This document shows positions 25,114-32,858 of a DNA stretch of 64,000 nucleotides, in pieces; position 1 is the stretch's first letter; each line of letters opens with the position of its first letter. The stretch is from Amycolatopsis sp. WQ 127309. Its GTDB lineage: Bacteria; Actinomycetota; Actinomycetes; Mycobacteriales; Pseudonocardiaceae. The position numbers were made by a program, and so were the translations under genes. Under the pieces are notes generated by a model that saw only the letters and a program-made list of their open reading frames with translations, did not search any database and was not told the origin of the DNA. The DNA lies in contig NZ_CP095481.1 in NCBI RefSeq assembly GCF_023023025.1, forward strand, positions 11,049,001 through 11,113,000. The letters are read 5' to 3'.

Positions 25114-25623
25114 ATGACGAAGCCGACCGTGCTGGAGCTGGACCGCCCCCGGGTCGTGGCCGGGGCGCACCACCTGTTCGAGGGCCCGCGGGGGCTCGTC
25201 TCCCTGGCCGGGCTGTTCGGCCGGCACGACCGCCTGGCCGTGCACCACCCGATGGCCGACCACAGCGGCCCGGCGGACGTCGTGCCGCTCGCCGACATCG
25301 CCACCGCCCTGCACGGACCCGGCCTGCAGCTGGCGCTCGTCTCCCACGCGCCCTACGCGAAGGTCGAGCAGTACCGGCGCTACCTCGGCTGGGGCGTGCC
25401 CGCGTACTCGGCCGCCGGCACGGCGTTCACCGACGACTTCCCGGCGACCCGGCACGTGCCCGGCGCGGGCGGCGACTCGTGGGACGACGAGTCCGGGCTG
25501 AGCTTCTTCCGGCTGGCCGGCGGGCAGGTGCTGCACATGGGGTCGGTCACCGTGCCGCGGCTGGGGTTCCTGGGTCTGCTCGCGGAGCAGGGCGGCTATC
25601 CGCCGGCGCCGGCCGGCCGCTGA
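25114..25623 (+). CDS. DUF899 family protein (thioredoxin-like fold)
   Basis: 169 residues. Sections such as VVPLADIATALHGPGLQLALVSHAP, YRRYLGWGVPAYSAAGTAF and GLSFFRLAGGQVLHMGSV fit the DUF899 family, which has a thioredoxin-like fold but no CxxC. The opening is shorter than usual and there is no cysteine. The start is fixed by GGGAGGA. There is no clear link to the neighbours. Function unknown. Confidence 0.65.
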   Translation: MTKPTVLELDRPRVVAGAHHLFEGPRGLVSLAGLFGRHDRLAVHHPMADHSGPADVVPLADIATALHGPGLQLALVSHAPYAKVEQYRRYLGWGVPAYSAAGTAFTDDFPATRHVPGAGGDSWDDESGLSFFRLAGGQVLHMGSVTVPRLGFLGLLAEQGGYPPAPAGR

Positions 25624-25696
25624 CCGCTCTTCTCCGCTCCGTGACGGCCATTCGGCCGAATCCGTCGTCGGAACGGTGTTCCGCGCTTCTCTTCGT

Positions 25697-25754
25697 TTGC
25701 GGTGTGCTCTGGTACGTTAAGATCAGCCGTAAAAGAGCCACCCGTAAGAGAGCG
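25697..25754 (+). promoter_or_regulatory. Possible promoter and direct repeat before the tandem kinase gene
   Basis: TTGCGG (25697-25702) and TAAGAT (25718-25723) are spaced 15 bases apart, a loose sigma70-like pair. A direct repeat CCGTAAAAGAGCCAC/CCGTAAGAGAGC follows at about 25728-25754. The stretch is A-rich compared with its surroundings. Confidence 0.35.
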
Positions 25755-25820
25755 ACACCGCGCCCGGACCGGGCGTCCCGGCAGGCACGTCGCCGCGCCG
25801 ATCCCGGAGGGGGCACCTGA

Positions 25821-28220
25821 TTGTCTCCGGTCACCGCACTCGAGTCTGCCGCCGAACGTTCGGTGACCGCCGAACCCCGCGGTACGACCGCGGCGGACCG
25901 GCGGCCCCGGCTGGCCGCCTACCTGGCCTCGGCCATCGTCGTCGCCGTCGTCGCCGGTTTCAGCGTGATCGGGCTGGTCAACCTGCTGCTGCTGCCGGGG
26001 CCGGTCGGCTTCCTGCGCGGCGCCTACGCGCTGCTGGGCATCGGCGGGCTGCTGGCCATCCAGCTGCTCTGGTTCAGCCGCCCGGCCGTCCGGCACGACT
26101 CCGCCACCAGCCTGATCCTGGTCGCCGTGATGGTCGTGCTGGCCTACGTCCCCCTCCTGACCTTCGGGCTGCTGTGGGCCGACATGCCCGTCTTCGTCGG
26201 CGGAGCGGTGCTGCTCGCCCTGCCGGCGCGATACGCCGGGCCGGCGCTGACCGCGGTGTTCTTCAGCGTCGCCTGGATCTACTGGTTCTTCGACGCCTCG
26301 CCGCTGAGCATCGTGTACAACGCGGCCGGCTCGGTGTTCTACAGCCTGGTCTTCTACTTGCTGACCCGGCTCGCGCGCATGGTGCACAACCTCCACGAGG
26401 CCCGCACCGAACTGGCCCAGCGCGCGGTCGCGGAGCAGCGGCTGGCCTTCGCCCGCGACCTGCACGACCTGCTCGGCATGAGCCTGTCGGCGATCGCGCT
26501 CAAGGGCGAGCTCGCGCACCGGCTGATGCGGAAGTCCGTGGACCGCGCCAAGGCCGAGCTCGCCGAGATCACCGCCACCGCCCAGCGCACCCTGTCCGAC
26601 GTCCGCGCGATCTCCCACGGCTATCGCGAGCTGTCGCTGGAAAAGGAGTCCCGGACGGCCGAATCGCTGCTGTCGGGCTCCGAGATCGCCGTGCAGATCC
26701 ACCTCGACCAGGGTGACCTGCCGGTGCAGACGCGCACGCTGCTGGCCAAGGTGCTCCGCGAAGGGGTCACGAACGTCCTGCGCTACAGCGACGTCGAGCA
26801 CTGCGAGATCGACGTCCGGCACCAGGACGGCAAGGTCACCCTGGAGATCGTCAACGACGGCATGACGGCGGACGCCCCGGCGCTCTCGCCGGACAGCAGG
26901 CTGACCAGCCTGCCCGGGGAGTTCGCCGCGCTCGGCGGCACCGCGAGCGCGAAGATCGACGCGGACGGCCGGTTCCGGCTGCGCGTCGAGCTGCCCGTGC
27001 CCGGCCGCCAGGGCACCCCCGCCCCGCACGAGGGCGAGCAGCGGACGCAGATCGAGTCGAAGCGGATCCGCAGGCTGCTGCCGCTCACCATGGCGATGAT
27101 GGCCTTCGGCGCGACCGTGCACGAGCTCCAGCTGACCGACCAGCCGTGGGACCTGGCCCTGGTCGTCGGCTCGATCGCGGCGCTGCTCGCCCTGCAGTTC
27201 TCGTACTTCAACCGCCCGACGACCCAGCTGCGCTCGGCGCAAAGCTACGGGATGCTGTTCGTCCAGGCCTGCCTGATCTACCTCCCGCTGCTGCCGCTGG
27301 GGCAGAACTGGGTCAGCCTGCCCGGGCTGCTGATCGGCAGCGCGCTGCTGGTCCTGCCCCCGGTGCTGGGCTGGGCGTTCTTCGCGCTGAACATCGCCGC
27401 CTACGCGGAGATCCAGCGGATCTCGGGCGCCGACATCACCTCCACCGTGTTCTACACCGCCGCGACCGTGATGACCGGGCTGGCCGTGTTCGGGCTGCTG
27501 TGGCTGGTCCGGCTGGTCACCGAGCTGGACAGCACCCGGCGGCGCCTGGCCGAGATGGCCCTCGCCGAGGAACGCCTGCGCTTCGCCCGCGACCTGCACG
27601 ACCTGCTCGGCATGAGCCTGTCCGCGATCGCGCTGAAGAGCGAGCTGACCGCCCGGGTGCTGCCGCTGGACCGCGGCCGGGCCGAAGAGGAGCTGACGGA
27701 GGTCCTCGGCCTGACCCGCCAGGCGCTCTCCGACGTCCGGTCGGTGGCCAGCGGCTACCGCGAACTGTCCCTCGACAGTGAATCCCGCACCGCGAGGTCC
27801 GTGCTGGTGGCCGCGGACGTCAAGGTGCGCATGGAGATGCTCGAAGACGAATTGCCCACGACGGTGCGCACGGTACTGGCCGTCGTCCTGCGCGAAGGCA
27901 TCACGAACGTGCTGCGCCACAGCAAGGTGGAGAGCTGCGAGATCGCGATGCGCCGCACCGGCAACGGGATCTGCCTCGACATCGTCAACGACGGTGTCCA
28001 GCGGGACGCCGCCCGCGTGCCCGCCACCCGCTCGGAAGAGCAGGCGGCGGCCGGGGTGCCCGCACCGCGGCTCGCGGGCACGGTCGCCGTGCCCGCCGAC
28101 GCGTCCCCGGGCAGCGGGATCGGCAACCTCTCCCACCGGGTCACCGACCTCGGCGGCAAGCTCACCGCCGGGATCGAGCCGGACGGCCGGTTCCGGCTGC
28201 GGGCCGTCGTCCCGGTCTGA
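25821..28220 (+). CDS. Tandem (double) DesK/NarL-type sensor histidine kinase
   Basis: 799 residues made of two complete homologous kinase units. Unit 1 (1-400): about five membrane segments (33-185), HisKA_3 motif [18 protein letters not shown] with His215, and N-box REGVTNVL (Asn318). Unit 2 (410-799): membrane segments (417-565), the same motif with His593, N-box Asn695, and a glycine-rich GSGIGNL (765-770). Unit 1 lacks that last ATP-lid motif: its equivalent region (about 355-372) has no GxGxxN, so unit 1 may not bind ATP normally. The start is TTG after GGAGGGG. It converges with the response regulator gene at 28275, its likely partner. Confidence 0.9.
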   Translation: MSPVTALESAAERSVTAEPRGTTAADRRPRLAAYLASAIVVAVVAGFSVIGLVNLLLLPGPVGFLRGAYALLGIGGLLAIQLLWFSRPAVRHDSATSLILVAVMVVLAYVPLLTFGLLWADMPVFVGGAVLLALPARYAGPALTAVFFSVAWIYWFFDASPLSIVYNAAGSVFYSLVFYLLTRLARMVHNLHEARTELAQRAVAEQRLAFARDLHDLLGMSLSAIALKGELAHRLMRKSVDRAKAELAEITATAQRTLSDVRAISHGYRELSLEKESRTAESLLSGSEIAVQIHLDQGDLPVQTRTLLAKVLREGVTNVLRYSDVEHCEIDVRHQDGKVTLEIVNDGMTADAPALSPDSRLTSLPGEFAALGGTASAKIDADGRFRLRVELPVPGRQGTPAPHEGEQRTQIESKRIRRLLPLTMAMMAFGATVHELQLTDQPWDLALVVGSIAALLALQFSYFNRPTTQLRSAQSYGMLFVQACLIYLPLLPLGQNWVSLPGLLIGSALLVLPPVLGWAFFALNIAAYAEIQRISGADITSTVFYTAATVMTGLAVFGLLWLVRLVTELDSTRRRLAEMALAEERLRFARDLHDLLGMSLSAIALKSELTARVLPLDRGRAEEELTEVLGLTRQALSDVRSVASGYRELSLDSESRTARSVLVAADVKVRMEMLEDELPTTVRTVLAVVLREGITNVLRHSKVESCEIAMRRTGNGICLDIVNDGVQRDAARVPATRSEEQAAAGVPAPRLAGTVAVPADASPGSGIGNLSHRVTDLGGKLTAGIEPDGRFRLRAVVPV

Positions 28221-28265
28221 ACCACCCGGTCTGGACCACGCGGTCTGAACCACCCGGTCCAGACC
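28214..28265. repeat. 14-bp tandem repeat between convergent kinase and regulator genes
   Basis: Units GGTCTGAACCACCC (28214), GGTCTGGACCACGC (28228) and GGTCTGAACCACCC (28242) are followed by GGTCCAGACC (28256). The kinase stop codon lies inside the first unit. GGTCTGGACC and GGTCCAGACC can pair, so the array may fold into a two-way terminator. Confidence 0.85.
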
Positions 28266-28274
28266 TTTCCGCGG

Positions 28275-28880
28275 TCACAGCCAGCCGGACTCTTCGGCGA
28301 TGCGGATCGCGTCCACCCGGTTGCGGGCGTTGAGCTTCGCGACGACCGTCGTGAGGTAGTTGCGGACGGTCCCGGCGGACAAGTAGAGCCGGGCGGCCAC
28401 CTCGACCGTCCCGAAGCCCTGCGCGGTCATCCGCAGGACGTCCAGCTCCCGGGCGGTGAGCGGGCAGTCCACCGAGTCCCAGGCCGCCAGCGCCAGGTCG
28501 CCGTCGACCATGCGCCGGCCGGCGAGGACCCCCCGCACGGCGTTGGCCAGCTTGTCCGGGGGCGCGTCCTTGAGCAGGAAGCCCCCCACCTTGGCGTCCA
28601 GCGCCCGGCGCAGCGTCCCGGGTCTGCCGAGGCTGGTGAGGATGACCGTCCGGCAGTCCGGGACCTGTTCGTGCAGCTCACCGGCGGCGGTGAGCCCGTC
28701 CATGCCCGGCAGGTCGATGTCGATGACCGCCACCTGCGCCTCTTTCGCGCGGGCCATCGGCACGATGTCGAGGCCCGACGCCACCTCCGCGACCACGTCG
28801 ATGTCGGGCTCCAGCCGGAGCAGGGCGACCAGCGCCCCACGCACGATGTGCATGTCCTCTGCGACGAGCACTCTGATCAC
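28275..28880 (-). CDS. LuxR/NarL-type response regulator (copy 1)
   Basis: 201 residues: receiver domain (1-120) with the acidic pocket AED, phospho-acceptor Asp54 (VIDIDLPGMDG) and Lys in LLKDAP, then a LuxR helix-turn-helix (LTARELDVLRMTAQGFGTVEVAARLYLSAGTVRNYL). GTG at 28880 is chosen because GGAGG lies six bases upstream and this gives the same 201-residue length as its paralogue at 30747. A GTG 18 bases earlier is the alternative. Partner kinases of this class are DesK-like; the convergent tandem kinase is the nearest candidate. Transcripts from the small peptide gene upstream could run into it past a hairpin. Confidence 0.92.
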   Translation of the reverse strand: MIRVLVAEDMHIVRGALVALLRLEPDIDVVAEVASGLDIVPMARAKEAQVAVIDIDLPGMDGLTAAGELHEQVPDCRTVILTSLGRPGTLRRALDAKVGGFLLKDAPPDKLANAVRGVLAGRRMVDGDLALAAWDSVDCPLTARELDVLRMTAQGFGTVEVAARLYLSAGTVRNYLTTVVAKLNARNRVDAIRIAEESGWL

Positions 28881-29098
28881 GGATGCCTCCGCACTCACGA
28901 TTCCCCAGAACCCCAGTTAAACATTCTGCCCGAGGAATCGGTTGCACCATTCGGGCACCACTGGCGCCGGCATCGCGAAATGTCCGGGCACCCACCGGGA
29001 CGGCTCGAGGAAAAGATCTATCCGCAACCGGACAGCTACCTGTGGTGACCGGTGACGGAGGCTCGGACGAGCGTGGTGGGAAATTTTCCGGCTTGCCC

Positions 29099-29129
29099 CG
29101 CTTGTGGACTGTGCGACGGTCCACAAGCG
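29099..29129 (-). terminator. Hairpin after the small peptide gene
   Basis: CGCTTGTGGAC (29099-29109) pairs perfectly with GTCCACAAGCG (29119-29129). It lies 33 bases beyond the stop of the 57-residue peptide gene and is followed on the minus strand by an A/T-rich stretch near 29083. This is a terminator or attenuator that would let the peptide be expressed more than the regulator gene behind it, as is common for RiPP precursor genes. Confidence 0.65.
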
Positions 29130-29161
29130 ACGGGCCGGGTGCGGAACTGCGGAAACGACGC

Positions 29162-29335
29162 TCAGGCGGCTTCCAGGACGTCCGCCCGGCAGAAACAGGT
29201 ACGAGCCGGGCCGCCCGAAGTGGCCTCTTGCCACTGTCCGAACTGTTCGATCACCAGGTCGGTGGCCGTCTTGTCGAACTCGATGCCCATATCCGAGAAA
29301 AGCGCGCGAACGTCAGCGGAAACATGTGCAGTCAT
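29162..29335 (-). CDS. Candidate RiPP precursor peptide (57 aa)
   Basis: ATG at 29335 follows a strong ribosome site (GGGGAGAA). Residues 1-37 are acidic and helix-forming (SADVRALFSDMGIEFDKTA, then DLVIEQFGQWQEA) like a leader. The end is ATSGGPARTCFCRADVLEAA: Thr39, Ser40, Thr46, Cys47 and Cys49 are possible azoline sites, and Gly41-Gly42 a possible cleavage point. The gene sits about 5-7 kb from a ThiF/YcaO cyclodehydratase and a SagB-type dehydrogenase, within a region of paired regulators, and has its own hairpin. I know no family member by sequence, so RiPP precursor is an inference; a small metal- or redox-binding CxC protein is the alternative. Confidence 0.6.
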   Translation of the reverse strand: MTAHVSADVRALFSDMGIEFDKTATDLVIEQFGQWQEATSGGPARTCFCRADVLEAA

Positions 29336-29560
29336 TGTTGTTCTCCCCAGTGACGAAGATGAATTCTCCACGTGCCACAAATCGTCGCTCAGGGATGCGT
29401 TGACAACCAGTGCCGGTGTCACCGGGCCGTTGTGGCTTACACATGCTCCGCGCGGCTCGGGAGAGACTCCGAATGGGCTAACAAACCATCGACGCGGGAG
29501 CGATCCGGGGGCTTTCGTCACCGTCCGCGTCCGGTCGGTCACGGCCCGCCGCTACGCAGC

Positions 29561-29677
29561 GTGCAGAACGCACATCTCGTCATGGTCGGACTACCCGGTC
29601 CGGCGGCCGCCGGACCCGGATGTGCGAAACGCATGTCGACCATCGGCGAAACCCATGCGCACCGGTGCACAGAGCAC
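29561..29677 (+). promoter_or_regulatory. Regulatory array 2: four copies of the 13-bp element
   Basis: The 456-base divergent region between the small peptide gene and the second AraC gene has no gene. It holds GTGCAGAACGCAC (29561-29573), GTGCGAAACGCAT (29622-29634), CGGCGAAACCCAT (29644-29656) and GTGCACAGAGCAC (29665-29677), all in plus orientation. The last three start 22 and 21 bases apart, as in array 1. They end 114 bases before the AraC start. Confidence 0.6.
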
Positions 29678-29791
29678 TTAAGAAGTAGACGTCCGCAGAT
29701 CTACAGTTTTGGTCGAAATCAAGTGCCCGCAGCGGATGCCTTCGTCGGGAAGGCCCGGAGGGCGGCTCCCACGTCGGAAGGACGGCCCGCG

Positions 29792-30541
29792 ATGGATGAG
29801 ATCGTCCGGCAAGCTGTGGCTCGCGCCATCGTGACCATGCGCAACCACTTGGACGAACGGCTCACGATCGACGACCTCGCCCGTGCGGCCGTGTTCAGCA
29901 AGTTCCACTTCACCCGGGTGTTCCTCCGGGTCACCGGGCTCTCGCCCGGCCGCTTCCTGTCCGCCTTGCGGCTGGCCGAGGCGAAACGCCTGCTCGCGAC
30001 CACCGAGACCTCGGTGGCCGACATCAGTCACCAGGTCGGCTACAACAGCGTCGGCACCTTCAGCGCGCGGTTCAGCGGCAGCGTGGGCGTCTCGCCGTCC
30101 GGCTACCGCCAGCTGGGCGGCACCGCGCCGCGGCTGTCCGACCGGCAGGCCTGCCCCGGCTCGGAGGCGACCATCCGGGGCCAGCTGCGGGTGCCCCTGC
30201 CGGCCGAGGTGGGGCCGGTGTTCATCGGGCTCTTCGCTGCCCGGATCACCGAAGGCGCGCCGGCCCGGCACGTGATCCTGCCGCGGCCCGGGCCCTACGC
30301 GTTGACGAACGTCCCGCTCGGCTCGTGGTTCGTGCTGTCGCACGCCTACGGCACCACGGCGCCCGACGACACGGCGCTGCGGCCCTTCACCGGCCTGACC
30401 GGACCGCTGACCATCCACCGCGGCGTCACCGCGAGCCTGGCGGACGTCCGGATGCGACCGCGGGACGGTTTCGACCCGCCCGTGCTGCTGGCGCTGCCGG
30501 ACCTGCGCCAGCCCGCGATATCCCGGCCGATGGCGAGCTGA
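29792..30541 (+). CDS. AraC-type regulator with N-terminal DNA-binding domain (copy 2)
   Basis: 249 residues. The double helix-turn-helix is at residues about 5-108 (LDERLTIDDLARAAVFSKFHFTR, GLSPGRFLSALRLAEAKRLL, VGYNSVGTFSARFSGSVGVSP). A 130-residue C-terminal domain follows, with the same layout as the protein at 18767-19672, to which it is clearly related. ATG at 29792 follows GGAAGGA. Its upstream region holds the second triplet of 13-bp elements. It may control the divergent peptide gene. Confidence 0.88.
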   Translation: MDEIVRQAVARAIVTMRNHLDERLTIDDLARAAVFSKFHFTRVFLRVTGLSPGRFLSALRLAEAKRLLATTETSVADISHQVGYNSVGTFSARFSGSVGVSPSGYRQLGGTAPRLSDRQACPGSEATIRGQLRVPLPAEVGPVFIGLFAARITEGAPARHVILPRPGPYALTNVPLGSWFVLSHAYGTTAPDDTALRPFTGLTGPLTIHRGVTASLADVRMRPRDGFDPPVLLALPDLRQPAISRPMAS

Positions 30542-30700
30542 ACGCGCGCTTTTCCGGCCGTGGACCCGCCGTCCGCACCGCGCGGACGGCGGGTCTCGCG
30601 CGTCACGGGTCCGCTCCGGCGGGAACCGCGGAATTCCGGACGTTCTCACCCGGACGATCGAGCGGCGTCCGCGAAACACCGGCACCGGGGACGAATGACG

Positions 30701-30706
30701 TACAAT
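30701..30706 (+). promoter_or_regulatory. Possible -10 box (TACAAT) before response regulator gene 2
   Basis: TACAAT lies 41 bases before the GTG start in an otherwise GC-rich region. No matching -35 is visible at normal spacing, so this is weak. Confidence 0.3.
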
Positions 30707-30746
30707 CACCACACGGAGTCGCTGAACTGGGGGGCGAGGTACCGGC

Positions 30747-31352
30747 GTGATCAAGGTGTTGCTGGCCGAGGACATGCACATGGTTCGCGGCGCCCTGGTC
30801 GCCCTCCTGAACCTGGAGTCCGACATCGAAGTGGTGGCCGAGGTGTCCTCGGGCGACCAGATCCTGCCCGCCGCGAAAGCGGCGATGCCCGACGTCGCGG
30901 TGATCGACATCGACCTGCCGGGCAAGGACGGGCTGTCCGCGGCGATCGAAATCCACGAGAGCCTGCCCGACTGCCACACGCTGATCCTCACCAGCCTCGG
31001 CCGGCCGGGCACGGTGCGCCGGGCGCTGGACGCGAAGGTGAACGGCTTCCTGCTGAAGGACGCCCCGTCGGACAAACTGGCCAACGCCGTGCGTTCGGTC
31101 GCGATAGGACGCCGGTTCATCGACAGCGAACTCGCACTGGCGGCCTGGGAAACCGACGACTGCCCGCTCACCCCGCGCGAGCTCGAGATCCTGTCCCTGG
31201 CCGCGAAGGGCCGCACGGTCGCCGACATCGCCGCGGAGCTGTACCTCTCGGCGGGCACGGTGCGCAACTACCTGGCCGCCGTGGTGACCAAGCTGAACGC
31301 CCGCAACCGGGTACACGCCATCCGCATCGCCACCGAAGCCGAATGGCTCTGA
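30747..31352 (+). CDS. LuxR/NarL-type response regulator (copy 2)
   Basis: 201 residues from GTG (GGCGAGG upstream). Receiver domain with Asp54 (VIDIDLPGKDG) and LLKDAP, then a LuxR domain (LTPRELEILSLAAKGRTVADIAAELYLSAGTVRNYL). It is highly similar to the regulator at 28275 along its whole length, differing mainly in the helix after the first HTH strand and in the linker, so the pair comes from a duplication. It converges with the histidine kinase at 31596, the likely partner. Confidence 0.92.
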   Translation: MIKVLLAEDMHMVRGALVALLNLESDIEVVAEVSSGDQILPAAKAAMPDVAVIDIDLPGKDGLSAAIEIHESLPDCHTLILTSLGRPGTVRRALDAKVNGFLLKDAPSDKLANAVRSVAIGRRFIDSELALAAWETDDCPLTPRELEILSLAAKGRTVADIAAELYLSAGTVRNYLAAVVTKLNARNRVHAIRIATEAEWL

Positions 31353-31382
31353 CCGGTCCGATGTGACCGGACCTCGGGAGCC

Positions 31383-31610
31383 GGTTGGACGCTCGGCATG
31401 GGCACTCAGCATGGGCACTCAGCCCGACCACACAACGCGTCCACTTAGCTCAGGCGCTCGGCTCGCCCACTCAACCCGGGCACTCAGTTCGGGTGCTCGG
31501 CTCGCCCACTCAGCTCAGGCACTCAGCTCGGCTCGGCTGCTCAGCCCGCCCGCGCAGCCCGGCACACAGCCCGCCCACCCACTCACCTCGGGCGCTCAGC
31601 TCGCCCGGCG
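31383..31610. repeat. Degenerate 12-13 bp tandem repeat between convergent genes
   Basis: About 17 imperfect copies of a unit close to GGCACTCAGCTCG (variants GGTGCTCGGCTCG, CCCACTCAGCTCA, GGCGCTCAGCTCG). The array fills the whole space between the response regulator and the kinase, and the kinase stop codon is in the last copy. Spacers are not unique, so it is not a CRISPR. Confidence 0.8.
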
Positions 31611-32789
31611 GCGGCGGGCGAGCTGCGGGCCTGAGCGCACCGGGATCGCGGCCAGCAGGCGGTGGGTGCCGTCCGGGCCCGTTTCCGTCGTCAGGGCGCC
31701 GTCCAGGGCCTGTACGCGGTCGCGGAGGTTGCGTAGCCCGGCGCCCGAGTCCGCGCCGTCGCAGGCCGCGCCCGCGGCTCCGTCGTTGACGATCTCCAGC
31801 CAGGCCGTTCCGTCTTCGGTGCTGACGGAGAACGCGCACCAGCTCGCGCTGCTGTGGCGCAGCACGTTCGTCACCCCTTCGCGCAGCACCATGGCCAGCA
31901 CGGTGGCGACCTGCGGCGGCAGGCCGCCGAGCCCGGAGCGGGCCACGGTCACGCGGGTGCCGGCCGCGCTCAGCACCGCCGCCGCCGCCCGGCACTCGTC
32001 CTCGATCGACAGGTCGCGGTAGCCGGCGGCGATCGTGCGCACGTCGGCCAGCGCGCGCCGCGACATCACCAGCAGTTCGCCGAGCTCCTCCTTGGCCTGG
32101 CCCGGCCTGTCGAGCACGAGGCGGTCGACCAGTTCACCCTTCAGGGTGATCGCCGAAAGGCTCATCCCCAGCAGGTCGTGCAGGTCGCTGGAGAACCGCT
32201 TGCGTTCCTCGGTGATGGCCTGGCGCTTCAGCTCGCGCACCTGCTCGCCGCGCTCGGCCACCAGCCGCGCGGCCGTGCCCAGCCCGAACAGCGCGAGCGT
32301 GGCGACCCCGGCGGACACCGCGCCCGCCAGGCCGGCGGCGACCGACCCACCCGGCAACGCCGGGACCACCGCCGCCCCGGCGCACGCCAGCAACGCGCCG
32401 GGCACCGCGATGACCGGCCGGAACGTCAGCAGCACGCCCCCGGCGAAGAACCCGCCGGCCACGCTCCACGACGCGCCGAACGGCAGCAAGCCGACCACCG
32501 CCTGCAGGAGCAGCACCAGGACCGGTCGCCGGGTTCGGCCGCGGCCGAACCCGGCCAGGTACGCCACCGCCAGCACCGCGGCGCAAACCGGCGCGGCCAG
32601 CCGGACGAGCCCGGGCTGGGGGCCGGTCAGCACGGGCAGGGACGCCAGCGACGCCACCCCGATCGCGGCCGCCACCTGTGCGGCGAACACGAGTGTCCGG
32701 GTCTCGGACCGCTCGTCCTCGAACGCGGGAGGCGGATCGGCGGCCGGCCCCTGGAGCCGCGTCCCGCGAATCGGTATCGGCTGAACCAC
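31596..32789 (-). CDS. DesK/NarL-type sensor histidine kinase
   Basis: 397 residues. GTG at 32789 is chosen because GGGAGGG precedes it. About six membrane segments (residues about 35-185) have no sizeable external domain. A HisKA_3 motif [21 protein letters not shown] carries the phospho-accepting His. The ATPase domain has N-box [11 protein letters not shown] and an intact lid GAGLRNL. It is related to each half of the tandem kinase at 25821. It reads toward the response regulator at 30747 and is the likely partner. The C-terminal tail ([11 protein letters not shown]) is probably added by the repeat array, which supplies the stop codon. Confidence 0.9.
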   Translation of the reverse strand: MVQPIPIRGTRLQGPAADPPPAFEDERSETRTLVFAAQVAAAIGVASLASLPVLTGPQPGLVRLAAPVCAAVLAVAYLAGFGRGRTRRPVLVLLLQAVVGLLPFGASWSVAGGFFAGGVLLTFRPVIAVPGALLACAGAAVVPALPGGSVAAGLAGAVSAGVATLALFGLGTAARLVAERGEQVRELKRQAITEERKRFSSDLHDLLGMSLSAITLKGELVDRLVLDRPGQAKEELGELLVMSRRALADVRTIAAGYRDLSIEDECRAAAAVLSAAGTRVTVARSGLGGLPPQVATVLAMVLREGVTNVLRHSSASWCAFSVSTEDGTAWLEIVNDGAAGAACDGADSGAGLRNLRDRVQALDGALTTETGPDGTHRLLAAIPVRSGPQLARRRRAS

Positions 32790-32858
32790 GAGCCCTCCCA
32801 GATACCCCCTGGATCCCGGAGACTCCAAGGTAACAGGGAAGTCCGGGAAAACGGGAGG

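Noticed and set aside
25596..28253. Minus-strand 885-codon frame opposite the tandem kinase
   Set aside because: Low-complexity Gln/Asp/Arg/Gly translation without domains; the plus-strand kinase is unambiguous.
29336..29542. N-terminal extension of the 57-residue peptide
   Set aside because: The frame stays open upstream, but the strong ribosome site before ATG 29335 and the change to non-coding-like composition favour the short form.
31383..31610. CRISPR array
   Set aside because: Repeats are about 13 bp, degenerate and contiguous, with no unique spacers and no cas genes.
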